A DNA stretch of 64,000 nt from Streptomyces diastatochromogenes (GTDB taxonomy: Bacteria > Actinomycetota > Actinomycetes > Streptomycetales > Streptomycetaceae). The translations under genes were made by a program, and so were the position numbers. Below are positions 9,216-18,148 of the stretch, in pieces (within the stretch, counting starts at the first letter, position 1; each line of letters opens with the position of its first letter). The notes beneath the pieces are model-generated. The model had not been told where the DNA came from. It saw only the letters and a program-made list of their open reading frames with translations, and did no database searches. Where the stretch lies: contig NZ_MCGQ01000022.1 in assembly GCF_002242805.1 (NCBI RefSeq), positions 124,001 to 188,000 of the forward strand. Direction: 5' to 3'.

Positions 9216-10967
9216 ATGAAGAAGCAGCAGGCCCCACAGCACCGCCGACGCCGGCTTCGGCTCGCAGTGGGTACACCGCTGGCACTCATCGCCGGGGGCG
9301 TCATCGCCTACGGCACGGTCTTCGGGATGTTCGGCGACGACGGCAAGCCCCAGGCGTCCGCGGCGACGGCCCCGGTTCCCGACAACGCGATGGCAGCCGT
9401 GGCCGCGATGCAGCCGGGATGGAACCTGGGCAACAGCCTGGAGGCCGTCCCCAACGAGACCGACTGGGGCCAGCCCCGCACCACCAAGGCCCTGCTGGAC
9501 TCGGTACGCTCCCAGGGCTTCAAGAGCATCCGAATCCCCGTGACCTGGAGCGACCACCAGAGAGCGGCTCCGGACTAGACGATCGACCCGGCGTACCTGA
9601 GCCGGGTCAAAGAGGTCGTCGACTGGGCGATCGCCGACGGCTTCTACGTGATCATCGACGTCCATCACGACTCCTGGCAGTGGACCAGCAAGATGTCCAC
9701 CGATCACGACAAGGTCCTGGACCGCTTCGACACGACCTGGACCCAGATCGCCACCGCGTTCCGGAACGAGCCCGCCCAGCTGGTCTTCGAGAGCGTCAAC
9801 GAGCCCCAGTTCGACAACGCCGACAACGCTCGCAAGGCCGAGCTGCTCAACGAGCTGAACACGTCCTTCCACAAGGTCGTTCGCGCGTCGGGAGGCAACA
9901 ACACCAAGCGCCTGCTCATGCTGCCCACCGAGGTCTGCACCCCCGACCAGCGACTGATGGACAACCTGGCCACCACGATCAAGTCGCTGCACGACCCACG
10001 GCTGATCGCCACCGTGCACTACTACGGCTACTTCCCGTTCAGTGTGAACGTCGCCGGCTCCACCCGCTTCGACGCGCAGGCCCGGGGAGACCTGGACAAG
10101 ACGTTCAGGCGGATGCGCGACATCTTCGTCGCCCAGGGCATCCCCGTCGTCCTCGGCGAGTACGGCCTGCTCGGCTACGACCACGGCCCCGGCGCCGTGG
10201 AACGCGGCGAGATGCTGAAATACTTCGAGGCGCTCGGCCACGCCGCCCGCAGCAACAAGGTCACCACCGTGCTGTGGGACAACGGCTCCTTCTACGACCG
10301 CGGCAAGCTCCGGTGGAAGGATGCGGGACTCTTCCGCCAGATCAGGTCGAGTTGGACGACGCGCTCGGCAACCGCCTCCTCGGACGACGTCTTTGTACCG
10401 AAGTCCGGTCCCGTCAAGGACCGTACCCTCACGCTGAACCTGAACGGAACCACCTTCAAGGCTCTCAAGCAGGGCACCACCAAGCTGGTCAGCGGCAGGG
10501 ACTACGCCCTCTCCGGCAACCGGCTCACCCTGAAGGCGGCCACGCTCACGCGGCTCGTCGGCGAACGTTCCTACGGGGTCAACGCGACCCTCCAGGCCGA
10601 GTTCTCCCGAGGAGTCCCCTGGCGGATCCAGGTGATCTCCCACGACGCCCCGGCACAGTCGAGCACGATCGGAACGGCCGGTTCGTTCCGCATCCCCACG
10701 CAGTTCCGGGGGGATGTGCTGGCGACGATGAAGGCCGAGTACGTCGACGGCGGCAACGCCGGCCCTACCAACTGGACCCCCTACCAGCAGTTCAACACCA
10801 CCTTCGCGCCGGACTACGCCAGGAAGGCCATCCGCCTCACTCCCGCCTTCCTCGACACGGTCAAGGACAACGCACGCGTGAAGCTCACCTTCCATTTCTG
10901 GAGCGGCGCCACCGTGACGTACCAGGTGACCAAGTCGGGGAGCACAGTGACCGGTACGGCGTCCTGA
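9216..10967 (+). pseudogene. GH5 cellulase with premature amber codon, secreted
   Basis: A 583-codon secreted beta-1,4-glucanase frame. Residues 1-50 hold a basic N-terminus and a hydrophobic segment (signal or anchor). Residues about 60-370 are the GH5 domain (PGWNLGNSLEA; acid/base Glu196 in SVNEPQ; nucleophile Glu315 in VLGEYG). The C-terminus has an Ig-like X2-type domain and a beta-sandwich that may bind carbohydrate. Codon 121 is TAG (9576-9578), in frame, between APD and TIDPAYL; homologues as I recall them have Tyr here, so one C-to-G change explains it. Everything after is intact. It is either a recent pseudogene or a sequencing error. ATG 9216 follows GGACGGATGA. Confidence 0.8.
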
Positions 10968-11135
10968 GGTGGGGCGGGTACCCGCCCGGGGAGACTCTCC
11001 GGGCGGGCGCCGCCTTCCAGCCACGGGCGAGTTCGCCGACGCTCCGTTCACCGGACGTGGCGCGCGATGCCGGTCGCCTTCGCCCTCAGCATGGATCTGC
11101 ATGCGGGCTCCGATCTCCGCCGTCCTGGCCATGGC

Positions 11136-11425
11136 CTGGCCCAGGATCGGTCCCAGTCGGGCGGGGCCGAGCTTGCGTTCCTGGCTCAGCCGGCATACCC
11201 GGGCCTCTACCGCTGCCGCCGTGCGGTGTGGTGTCGTGCGGGGCGGCTGGGCCGGTCGTACAGCCCTTGCTCGCCTTCTGCCCGCCGGCGGCGGATCCAT
11301 TTGTGGGCCTTGACGCGCGAGATGCCCATCTCGGCCGCGACATGCGCATCAGGACGGCATGCGCAGACACGCTCGATGAGCAGTCGCCTGCCGTGAACGG
11401 TCAGACGGGCATCACGGTGGGACAC
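11136..11425 (-). pseudogene. IS481-family transposase N-terminal remnant
   Basis: From GTG 11425 the minus strand reads VSHRDARLTVHGRRLLIERV, then AHVAAEMGISRVKAHKWIRR and a GLYDR segment: the double helix-turn-helix start of IS481/IS3-like transposases. Near 11240 the frame shifts to one reading RTTPHRTAAAVEARVCRLSQ, then ERKLGPARLGPILG, the next part of the same family. The DDE domain is missing. Bases just beyond 11425 (GGTGTGGTGGAGCTGTC on the minus strand) look like the family's terminal repeat. Confidence 0.75.
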
Positions 11426-11542
11426 GAAGACCTCCGTGCGGTGCAGTCCTAGACAGCTCCACCACACCGGAGGTCTTCGCCGTGATCAAGTCGGCCGGCG
11501 ACGCGTGCGAGCGGCTGCCGTGGCGCCGGGCAGGCAGCACGT

Positions 11543-11573
11543 CACCCCGCCGGGTGAGTTGCCCGGCGGGGTG
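11543..11573 (-). terminator. Hairpin terminator after the GH62 gene
   Basis: A perfect 12-bp stem (CACCCCGCCGGG with its complement) around a 7-nt loop lies 29 nt downstream of the GH62 stop codon. There is no T-run, as is normal in Streptomyces. Confidence 0.7.
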
Positions 11574-11601
11574 CGTGGATGCTCGATGTCGGTTCGGGCG
11601 G

Positions 11602-13146
11602 TCAGCAGGTGGAGTTGGTTTGGGTGAGCAGGCCCATCCGCCAGGGGAGGCGGATGTAGTCGCCTCCGGCGTTGGGGTCCATGCCCTGGTAGACGTACTG
11701 CAGTCGGCACGGGTTGATGGTCAGGTTCTGGTCGTTGCCGGCGCGGACCATCTCGCCGTGGCTGATGTCCTGGGTCCAGGCGCCGCCGGGGAAGGTGACG
11801 TTGTTGCGGCTGGCGAAGGGTTCGTTCTCCGTGGCGGCCAGGGGGGTCCAGCTGCCGGTGAGGCTGGTGGAGGTGAAGGAGCGGAAGTAGCGCCGGCCCG
11901 ACGTGTTGCTGATGGCCTCCTGGAGGAGCAGGTACTGGTTGCTGTCGGCGACCTTGTACACGTTGGTCGCCTCGAACAGGTTGTTCTTGGTGTCCGACAT
12001 CACCAGCTGCGTGTTCCCGAACCCGTTCGGGAAGTTCGCCAGGCTGGTCTGGGCGCGGTAGATGTGGCCGTTGTCGTCACTGAAGAACAGGTGGCAGTTG
12101 GCCGTGTCGCAGATGACCCAGAAGTCGATCCAGGTGCCGTTGCCCTTGTTCTGGGTGACGATGGGCGGCTCCTGGGAGATGAGGGTGCGCGGCGCGGACC
12201 AGGAGTGCGGGTCGGCGGGGTTGGTGCTCGTGGAGTAGGTGGGCGGACCGGTCTGGTAAACCATGTACCACAGGTTCTGCGGCGCGAAGTAGAACACCTG
12301 GGGCGCGGCCCGGTAGCCGGGGCCCATGGGCGAGGTGTCGAGGTAGGTCTGCGGTGCGGACCCAGCCTGGGACCAGTCGTCGAAGTTGAACTGCACCAGA
12401 CCCCAGCCGGAAGGGCTGGCGCTGGTCGCGAAGGTCAGCCACTGGTTGTTGTACCGAACGACTGAGAAGTCCTTGATCGACGTCACGTCCGGGTGCTGGG
12501 CGTCCGGCTTCGGACCGGCCAGGACGCCGCTGGAGGACCACCGGAACGTCGACGGCAGTGCGCCGCCGCTGCTGGAGCCGACGCGGACCAGTTGCCACTG
12601 CTGGTTGGCCCCGCCCCAGTCGGTGAACTGCACGACCTTGGCACCGTCCGCGGTCGAGGCGTTCTCCACCTCGACGGCCTTGCCGCTGTTGCGGTTGAGC
12701 AGACGGACGTAGCCGTCCGGCGAGTCGGCCAGCCGGAACTGCTGGTTGGCACCGTTGGCGTCGCTCCACTGCGCGATGTCCGCATGGTCGGCAGTGGAGT
12801 AGTTGAGCACGTCCAGCACCTTGCCGGAATGCTGCGCCTTCAACCGGTAATAGCCGCCACCCGAGTCGACGAACTGGAACCGCTGATTGGCGCCATCGGT
12901 ACGGCTCCACTGCGTCAGACTCGCCCCGTCGGCCGTACTCGCACCCGCCACATCGAGCACCTTGCCGCTGCCACGGTTGACCAGCACATACGACGCGTTC
13001 GTATCCACGGTAGCCGCCTGCGCCGTCCCGGCAGCACCCAACCCGGACAGCAGCGTTGCCATCAGGGCGGTCACCGACGCGAGCACCCCCGTACGCCTCC
13101 CGCATCTCCACCACGGAACCCTGAATGTCATATGCATGCCCTTCAT
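11602..13146 (-). CDS. Secreted alpha-L-arabinofuranosidase, GH62 with CBM13
   Basis: A 514-residue extracellular enzyme that removes arabinose side chains from arabinoxylan. Residues 1-45 are a signal peptide ending near GTAQAA. Residues about 46-190 are a ricin-B (CBM13) trefoil with three repeats (SGKVLDVAGAST, SGKVLDVLNYST, SGKAVEVENAST, each followed by a GANQ segment). Residues about 200-514 are the GH62 five-blade propeller (STFRWSSSGVLAGPKPDA; FEATNVYKV; NINPCRLQYVYQGMDP-like end). ATG 13146 follows GGAGAC. It is a single-gene unit with a terminator. Confidence 0.93.
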   Translation of the reverse strand: MKGMHMTFRVPWWRCGRRTGVLASVTALMATLLSGLGAAGTAQAATVDTNASYVLVNRGSGKVLDVAGASTADGASLTQWSRTDGANQRFQFVDSGGGYYRLKAQHSGKVLDVLNYSTADHADIAQWSDANGANQQFRLADSPDGYVRLLNRNSGKAVEVENASTADGAKVVQFTDWGGANQQWQLVRVGSSSGGALPSTFRWSSSGVLAGPKPDAQHPDVTSIKDFSVVRYNNQWLTFATSASPSGWGLVQFNFDDWSQAGSAPQTYLDTSPMGPGYRAAPQVFYFAPQNLWYMVYQTGPPTYSTSTNPADPHSWSAPRTLISQEPPIVTQNKGNGTWIDFWVICDTANCHLFFSDDNGHIYRAQTSLANFPNGFGNTQLVMSDTKNNLFEATNVYKVADSNQYLLLQEAISNTSGRRYFRSFTSTSLTGSWTPLAATENEPFASRNNVTFPGGAWTQDISHGEMVRAGNDQNLTINPCRLQYVYQGMDPNAGGDYIRLPWRMGLLTQTNSTC

Positions 13147-13221
13147 CGGTGTCTCCAGGAACTCAACGCCCGCTACACCTACGCCACCCCACCTGCCAGG
13201 AGCAGCCGTTCCAGCTCCGGG

Positions 13222-13497
13222 TCAAGGGCGAGAGCTGTCCTCCACCTTCTCGAAGAAGAACTCGTGCTTGAGGAAGGAGACGTCGTACTCGTGACCGGAC
13301 TGAGGCGGCAGAAGTTGGGAGGCCTGGAACAGGCGCCACCCGTCGTGCAGCGCGGCAAGCCCTGTGGAATAGGGCGGCTCGTCGCTGTCCCCGGTCGTCG
13401 GACGGGTCCGGCCGGTCCCGTCGTACCGGGACCAACCCACCACGTCGGAGTCCAGCGCCGACGACGCGAGATAGAGGACCAGAACCTGCTGCCTCAT
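13222..13497 (-). CDS. Small conserved hypothetical protein, partner of the PhyH gene
   Basis: A 91-residue soluble protein; its start (ATG 13497) overlaps the stop of the upstream dioxygenase gene by 4 nt (ATGA), so the two are translationally coupled. The N-terminus reads MRQQVLVLYLASS and the C-terminus is aromatic-rich (LKHEFFFEKVED). No catalytic or metal motif is evident. I recognise it only as the kind of small protein found next to such genes in Streptomyces; it could support or modulate the dioxygenase. Confidence 0.65.
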   Translation of the reverse strand: MRQQVLVLYLASSALDSDVVGWSRYDGTGRTRPTTGDSDEPPYSTGLAALHDGWRLFQASQLLPPQSGHEYDVSFLKHEFFFEKVEDSSRP

Positions 13498-14312
13498 GCG
13501 TGACTCCTCAGGGTCGGCCGGTTGCTGACGCGCGTGACCCAGTACTCGACATCGAACGAGTCGTCACCGGTCAGGGCCCGCCACAGCAGGACCCGGTTGT
13601 AGATCTCCAGTCGGGCCGTGGCCTGCTCGCACCAGGGGAAGTACGCATTGAGTTCCGCGGTCACCGCGGGGTCGTGCAGGTCGGAGACGTCCCACAGACG
13701 CACCTGCGGCACCGTCGGGTTGAGGCGGATTTTGTACATGTAGCGACGGCCCGCGGTGTCGTTGCGGCGGCCACTGTGCCAGATGCCGTGGTGCACGAGA
13801 ACGACCGTGCCTGCCGGGCAGGTCAGACGGGTCTGCCCCCTGAGGTTCTGGACACGGCCGACGTCCGTCTCGTTGATCCTGCGCAGATGGCTTCCGGGCA
13901 CACTGAGGGTGCCGCCCATCTCGGCGGTCACCTCGTGCGGGTAGTACATGAGCTGGATGTCGAACGCGTCCGGCCGCACGTCGATGATGGCGTCTCCGTG
14001 GAGTGGCTGCGCCTGTCCCTCGTGCGGCTCGCGCACATGAACCGCATGGTGGTCGACGGTCGGCTCGGGGCCGACCAGGCTCTCGACAGCGCCGGCGACG
14101 ACCGGCAGGGCGAGCAGCTCGTGGACGAAGGTGTCCGGCGCGAACGCCCGGCCCAGCGGAGTGCCGTAGGGCACTTCCGGCAGGGCCTCGGTCAAGGCCG
14201 CGACGGCCCGTTCATTGATCTCCTGCGGCACCACCCCGTCCAGGCGCAGGAATCCCTGCGCGACGAAGCGCGCTACCTGAACCGATGTCAGGAGTTGCTT
14301 GCTGGTTGGCAT
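13494..14312 (-). CDS. PhyH family Fe(II)/2-oxoglutarate dioxygenase
   Basis: A 272-residue cytoplasmic oxygenase. The facial-triad motif is visible: His105 and Asp107 in QPLHGDAIID, distal His (175 or 179) in VLVHHGIWHSG, and an Arg in GRRYMYKIRLNP that should bind the 2-oxoglutarate carboxylate. Family members hydroxylate small molecules. I chose ATG 14312 because it leaves 73 nt to the divergent AraC gene; ATG 14381 would overlap that gene's promoter. Neither start has a strong ribosome-binding site. The divergent AraC regulator is the likely controller, suggesting a small inducible module. Confidence 0.82.
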   Translation of the reverse strand: MPTSKQLLTSVQVARFVAQGFLRLDGVVPQEINERAVAALTEALPEVPYGTPLGRAFAPDTFVHELLALPVVAGAVESLVGPEPTVDHHAVHVREPHEGQAQPLHGDAIIDVRPDAFDIQLMYYPHEVTAEMGGTLSVPGSHLRRINETDVGRVQNLRGQTRLTCPAGTVVLVHHGIWHSGRRNDTAGRRYMYKIRLNPTVPQVRLWDVSDLHDPAVTAELNAYFPWCEQATARLEIYNRVLLWRALTGDDSFDVEYWVTRVSNRPTLRSHA

Positions 14313-14385
14313 GCGACGAACGTACGTGCGTTGTGCGGATCGGTCGTGGGCTGAAATCGTCCAGTGCTGGTAATTTTCCATCCTC

Positions 14386-15189
14386 GTGAAACACGCAACA
14401 GTACGGCTCGACGAGGCGCCCACCGTGGTCAATGCAGGCATCGGGGTGCACGGCGTCTCCACCGCCCACGACGTCTTCCGGCTGCCCGACCTGTGGCAGC
14501 TGCACCTCTACCACTACGAGGGTGCTCTGTCCGTCGGACAGTCGGTCCACCCCATACGCCCCGGCCACGTCAGCCTGGTGCCGCCGAACACGGAGGTGCA
14601 CTTTCACTACCGGGGCAGGTCGGAGCATTACTACGTCCATCTACGGCTGCACGACGGCGGAACCGCGCGGGTGGTACCAGTGATGCAGGACGCCGCGGCC
14701 GAGAGCGCACGCCTGGCCGATCTGCTCCGAAACGCCGTGGCGGCCATGCCGACTTCTCCCCCGCGAGCCACGGCCGAGGTCTGGACCGCTCTGTGGCGCA
14801 TCGCCGAGTTGCCGAGGGGCGATGGAGCCGGGCGCCGCCACCCCTTCGTGGCCGCCGCACAGGCCTACGTCGAGGAACACCTGGCCGGCCCGTTGTCCGT
14901 ACCGGACGTCGCACGCGCCGTCGGAATCTCCCACACACACCTGACGCGCGTGTTCCGTACCGAAACCGGCCTCACGGTCGTGTCGTACATCCGGCACCGA
15001 CGCCTTCAACGCGCCCGCCACCTCCTGCTGTCCTCCACCCTGTCCATCACCGCCGTCGCCGCGGCCGTGGGCATCGCCGATCTCCAGGCCTTCAACAAGG
15101 CCTGCCGCCGTGAACTCGGCGCGAGCCCGCGTGACGTACGTGCGGCTGCCCCTGCGGGGCCGGACGTTCGGAAAGCGGATGGCTGCTGA
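14386..15189 (+). CDS. AraC family transcriptional regulator
   Basis: A 267-residue regulator. The N-terminal half is an AraC-type cupin sensing domain (RLPDLWQLHLYHYEGAL; IRPGHVSLVPPNTEVHFHYRG). Residues about 160-255 hold the two helix-turn-helix motifs (LSVPDVARAVGISHTHLTRV and ITAVAAAVGIADLQAFNKAC, then GASPRDVR). Start at GTG 14386. It faces the PhyH gene across a 73-nt intergenic region, which probably holds its operator. The sugar- or ligand-binding specificity is not readable. Confidence 0.9.
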   Translation: MKHATVRLDEAPTVVNAGIGVHGVSTAHDVFRLPDLWQLHLYHYEGALSVGQSVHPIRPGHVSLVPPNTEVHFHYRGRSEHYYVHLRLHDGGTARVVPVMQDAAAESARLADLLRNAVAAMPTSPPRATAEVWTALWRIAELPRGDGAGRRHPFVAAAQAYVEEHLAGPLSVPDVARAVGISHTHLTRVFRTETGLTVVSYIRHRRLQRARHLLLSSTLSITAVAAAVGIADLQAFNKACRRELGASPRDVRAAAPAGPDVRKADGC

Positions 15190-15290
15190 GACCGCCGGTC
15201 GGGTCCCCGTCCCAAGATCCGGGCCATACCCGGGCCAACGTTTGCCCGTGTCCCTTCACACAGCACATTTGCACTGGTCCGCGCCATGGA

Positions 15291-15506
15291 TCAGGCGGTG
15301 GCGATGCCGTCGAGCTTTCCGGCCTTCGCCTCCGCCACCAGGGAGGCGAACTGGTCGGCGCTCATCTGGACGCGCTGCCCGAAATCGTCGGTGAGCAGGA
15401 CGCGGCGCTCCGCGGGAGCGTCGGAGTCCACGAACAGTTGCGGGCAACCGCAGTCGCAGTCCCCGCAGAAAGTCGCCACAGGCTCCAGGCCGTCAATACC
15501 ACTCAT
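15291..15506 (-). CDS. Small Cys-rich DUF397-like protein
   Basis: A 71-residue protein with a compact Cys cluster near residues 15-21 (FCGDCDCGCPQLF) that could bind a metal. It ends with a segment (VLLTDDFGQRVQMSADQFAS) like the C-terminal half of DUF397 proteins, which in Streptomyces often accompany XRE regulators. ATG 15506 is preceded by TAGGGACG. No regulator gene is adjacent. Function unknown. Confidence 0.65.
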   Translation of the reverse strand: MSGIDGLEPVATFCGDCDCGCPQLFVDSDAPAERRVLLTDDFGQRVQMSADQFASLVAEAKAGKLDGIATA

Positions 15507-15642
15507 CGTCCCTACCTCTCCCAGGAGTTGTGCGACCCAGCCGACCGCCCCTCGTGCTCCTCGTACACCGAATCCAGCAGGAACCAATGACGGTTGCTCT
15601 CCGACCCTCAGGAGGAGGCCCGTCGCCGTCTAGGGTGTGGTC

Positions 15643-16248
15643 GTGACCGACACCCTGACCATCGGTGTGCTGCTGTTCGACGACGTCGAGGAACTCGACG
15701 TGGTGGGCCCGTGGGAGGTGCTCGGCTTCTGGGCCTCCCACATCGCGTCGTCTCCCGTGCAGCTCCTGGCCGTCGGTCCGGACGCGGGGGCGGTGGTGGT
15801 CTGCTCGAAGGGGCTCCGCCTCGTCGCCGACTGCGGCACGAACACGGCGCCGCCGCTTGACGTGCTCGTCCATCCCGGTGGTAACGGCACCCGAACACTG
15901 GTGCGCGACGAGGGGCATCTCCACTGGCTCCGTAGCCTCCACGAACGCGGCACCGTACTGGCGAGCGTGTGTACCGGCTCACTGGTGCTGGCCGCCGCGG
16001 GACTGCTGGCCGGGCGGCCGGCCACCACGCACCAGCACTACCTCGACAAGCTCACGACCATCGACGGCACGGTCGACGTGCGTGCGTGGGAACGGTACGT
16101 GGACGACGGCGACATCGTCAGCAGCGCCGGGGTGTCGGCCGGTATCGACATGGCGCTGCACCTGGTGACCCGGTTCGGCGGTGCGGAGGCGAGCGCAGCG
16201 ACGTGTGCCGGGATTCAGTACGAGGCACCTGCTGGCAAGGGCGTCTGA
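15643..16248 (+). CDS. DJ-1/PfpI family protein, isonitrile hydratase-like
   Basis: A 201-residue protein with the DJ-1/PfpI fold: TIGVLLFDDVEELDVVGPWE near the start, with an acidic residue that pairs with the nucleophile, and a nucleophile elbow ASVCTGS with Cys110. This subgroup (AraC N-terminal-like, InhA/isonitrile hydratase-like) includes enzymes that hydrate isonitriles to N-formamides. Its stop lies 8 nt from the end of the INLP cluster on the other strand, so a detoxifying role is tempting but unproved; the subgroup is broad. Start GTG 15643 has AGGG about 7 nt upstream; GTG 15637 is an alternative. Confidence 0.8.
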   Translation: MTDTLTIGVLLFDDVEELDVVGPWEVLGFWASHIASSPVQLLAVGPDAGAVVVCSKGLRLVADCGTNTAPPLDVLVHPGGNGTRTLVRDEGHLHWLRSLHERGTVLASVCTGSLVLAAAGLLAGRPATTHQHYLDKLTTIDGTVDVRAWERYVDDGDIVSSAGVSAGIDMALHLVTRFGGAEASAATCAGIQYEAPAGKGV

Positions 16249-16249
16249 C

Positions 16250-16265
16250 CGAGCGTCAGCGCTCG
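16250..16265. terminator. Short hairpin between convergent genes
   Basis: A 6-bp stem CGAGCG/CGCTCG with a 4-nt loop sits between the stop of the PfpI gene and the stop of the minus-strand ATPase gene, partly inside the latter. It is a weak candidate for a bidirectional terminator. Confidence 0.3.
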
Positions 16266-17113
16266 CCGGCCTTCACGGACCGGTCCTCCTCCGCTCCGTC
16301 GTTGTCGCGCGTCTCCTCACCGGCCTCCTCACCACTGCCACCGGCGAGTGGCTGAGCCGCGTAGGTGATGCGAACGACGCCGTCGGCGTGCTGTTCGGCG
16401 TGCGCGCGCACGCCGAAGACGTCGGCCAGGAGCTGCGGGGACAGCACGTCCAGGACCGGTCCCGCTGTCACCACGGCTCCCTCGTGCAGGACGACCAGGT
16501 GGTCGCAGAGGCGGGCGGCCAGGTCGAGGTCGTGCAGGACCGCCAGCGTGGTGACACCAGTGGCCCGGATCAGGTCCAGCAGCTCGAACCGGGCACGGAT
16601 GTCCAGGTGGTTGGTCAGCTCGTCGAGCACGAGCAGTTGAGGGTCCTGCGCCAACGCCCGTGCCAGCAGCACGCGTTGGCGCTCGCCGCCGGACAGGGAG
16701 GCGTAGTCCCGGCCCGCGAACGGTCGTACACCGCAGCGCTCGATGGCGTCGGCCACGGCCCGGTGGTCCTCGGCGCCGTCGCGCCCCAGCAGGCCGTGGT
16801 GGGGCGCGCGGCCGAGCGCGACGATCTCGGTGACGGTCAGGCCGGTGGTGTTGCCGGTGGCGTCCTGGAGGACGGCGGCGGTGCGGCGGGCCGCGGTGCG
16901 GGCGGACAGCGCCCATACGTCGTCGTCGCCGACCCGGACCACGCCGTCCGCCGGGCGCAGTGAGCGGTAGACGGCCCGCAGCAGGGTGGACTTGCCGCTG
17001 CCGTTGGGGCCGACGAGGCCGACGATGTCGCCCTTGTGGGCCTCCAGGCTCACATCGCGGAGGATCGGACTGCGGTCCAGGGTGATGTGGAGCCGGTCGA
17101 CGGTGAGTTTCAT
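16256..17113 (-). CDS. FecE-type ABC importer ATPase (metallophore)
   Basis: A 285-residue ATPase of the iron-siderophore/cobalamin import class. It has Walker A GPNGSGKST (35-43), signature LSGGE (140-144), Walker B LLVLDE (160-165) and the switch His in VLHDLDLA. The last 30 residues are charged and probably disordered. The gene starts 3 nt after the permease stop, so it is the last gene of the operon. Together with the upstream binding protein and permease it would bring the metal-loaded product of the INLP cluster into the cell (inference from co-location). Confidence 0.9.
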   Translation of the reverse strand: MKLTVDRLHITLDRSPILRDVSLEAHKGDIVGLVGPNGSGKSTLLRAVYRSLRPADGVVRVGDDDVWALSARTAARRTAAVLQDATGNTTGLTVTEIVALGRAPHHGLLGRDGAEDHRAVADAIERCGVRPFAGRDYASLSGGERQRVLLARALAQDPQLLVLDELTNHLDIRARFELLDLIRATGVTTLAVLHDLDLAARLCDHLVVLHEGAVVTAGPVLDVLSPQLLADVFGVRAHAEQHADGVVRITYAAQPLAGGSGEEAGEETRDNDGAEEDRSVKAGER

Positions 17114-17116
17114 GCT

Positions 17117-18148
17117 TCAGTCCAGGCCCTTGTTGCGGCGCAGCAGCCACAGGAAGAAGGGAGCGCCCAGCAGAGCGGTGAGGATGCCCAGCGGGAGTTC
17201 GTTGGGGCGGTTGAGGGTGCGGGAGAGCAGGTCGACGAGGACCAGGTAGAGGGCGCCCAGCAGGGCGGTCAGCGGCAGGAGCCGGCGGTGGTCGGCGCCG
17301 AGGGTGAGCCGGACCAGGTGCGGGATCATCAGGCCGACGAAGCCGATGCTGCCGGCGACGGCGATGACGGTTCCGGTCAGCAGCGCGCTGAGCACCAGGA
17401 GTACCGCGCGCAGGCGGTTGACGTCCACGCCGAGCGCGGTGGCGGAGTCGTCGCCGGCCAGCAGGACGTTGAGCCGCCGTCCGAAGAGCGTGAGGAGAGC
17501 GGTGCCGGCCAGCACCACCACGGTCACCGTGGGCAGTTGGTCCCACTGGGCGCCGGCCACGCTGCCCAGCATCCAGAACATCACTGTCCGCAGCTCGGTC
17601 GGCGTGGCCTGCAACTGGACGTAGCTCGTGGCCGAGAGGAAGACGTAGCCCACCGCGACCCCGGCCAGGACCAGCCGGGTGGGGGCCATCCGGCCGCGCT
17701 TCTGGCCGAGGGCGAAGACCAGCGTGCCCGCCGCCACCGCGCCGAGGAAGGCGGCCGCCGAGACGCCGAGCCCGGCGAGTGCCACGCCACCGCCCAGGGT
17801 GATGACCAGCACCGCGCCGAGCGTGGCGCCGTAGGAGAAGCCGAGGACGATGGGGTCGGCGAGCGGGTTGGACACCACGGTCTGCAGCACCGCGCCCGAG
17901 ACGGCCAGGCCCGCGCCGACCAGGGCCGCCAGAACCACCCGGGGCGTGCGGAAGTTCCAGACGATCTGGTCGGTCGCGAGGTCACCGGAGGCGCCCTGCC
18001 CGGTGACGTGGTGCCAGACGATGCCCCACACGTCGCCGAGCGGGACGGTGACCGCGCCGATGCTGATCGCCACGATCATGGTGACGATCAGCGCGACGGG
18101 CAGGAGGGTGAAGGCGAGGGTGACCCTCAGTCGGGTCGGGCGGCTCAG
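17117..18148 (-). CDS. FecCD-type ABC importer permease
   Basis: A membrane protein of about 343 residues with 9-10 hydrophobic spans and hallmark FecCD segments: VWNFRTPRVVLAALVGAGLA, VSGAVLQTVVSNPLADP, and IGFVGLMIPHLVRLTLG near the coupling helix. No ATG, GTG or TTG lies before the first span. The only upstream candidate that keeps the whole span is CTG 18148, which overlaps the stop of the binding-protein gene as CTGA. The next ATG (Met in TMIVAISIG) would cut the first helix in half. I therefore place the start at CTG 18148 with caution. It belongs to the INLP operon. Confidence 0.82.
   Translation of the reverse strand: MSRPTRLRVTLAFTLLPVALIVTMIVAISIGAVTVPLGDVWGIVWHHVTGQGASGDLATDQIVWNFRTPRVVLAALVGAGLAVSGAVLQTVVSNPLADPIVLGFSYGATLGAVLVITLGGGVALAGLGVSAAAFLGAVAAGTLVFALGQKRGRMAPTRLVLAGVAVGYVFLSATSYVQLQATPTELRTVMFWMLGSVAGAQWDQLPTVTVVVLAGTALLTLFGRRLNVLLAGDDSATALGVDVNRLRAVLLVLSALLTGTVIAVAGSIGFVGLMIPHLVRLTLGADHRRLLPLTALLGALYLVLVDLLSRTLNRPNELPLGILTALLGAPFFLWLLRRNKGLD

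Noticed and set aside
9174..11300. A 708-codon open frame on the minus strand opposite the GH5 gene
   Set aside because: Its translation is Val/Gly/Asp/His-rich low-complexity with no family. It is the usual antisense shadow of a GC-rich gene; only its first part holds the IS481 remnant.
13494..14462. Longer PhyH start at 14462
   Set aside because: It would run through the start of the divergent AraC gene, and the added 50 residues are not part of the family.
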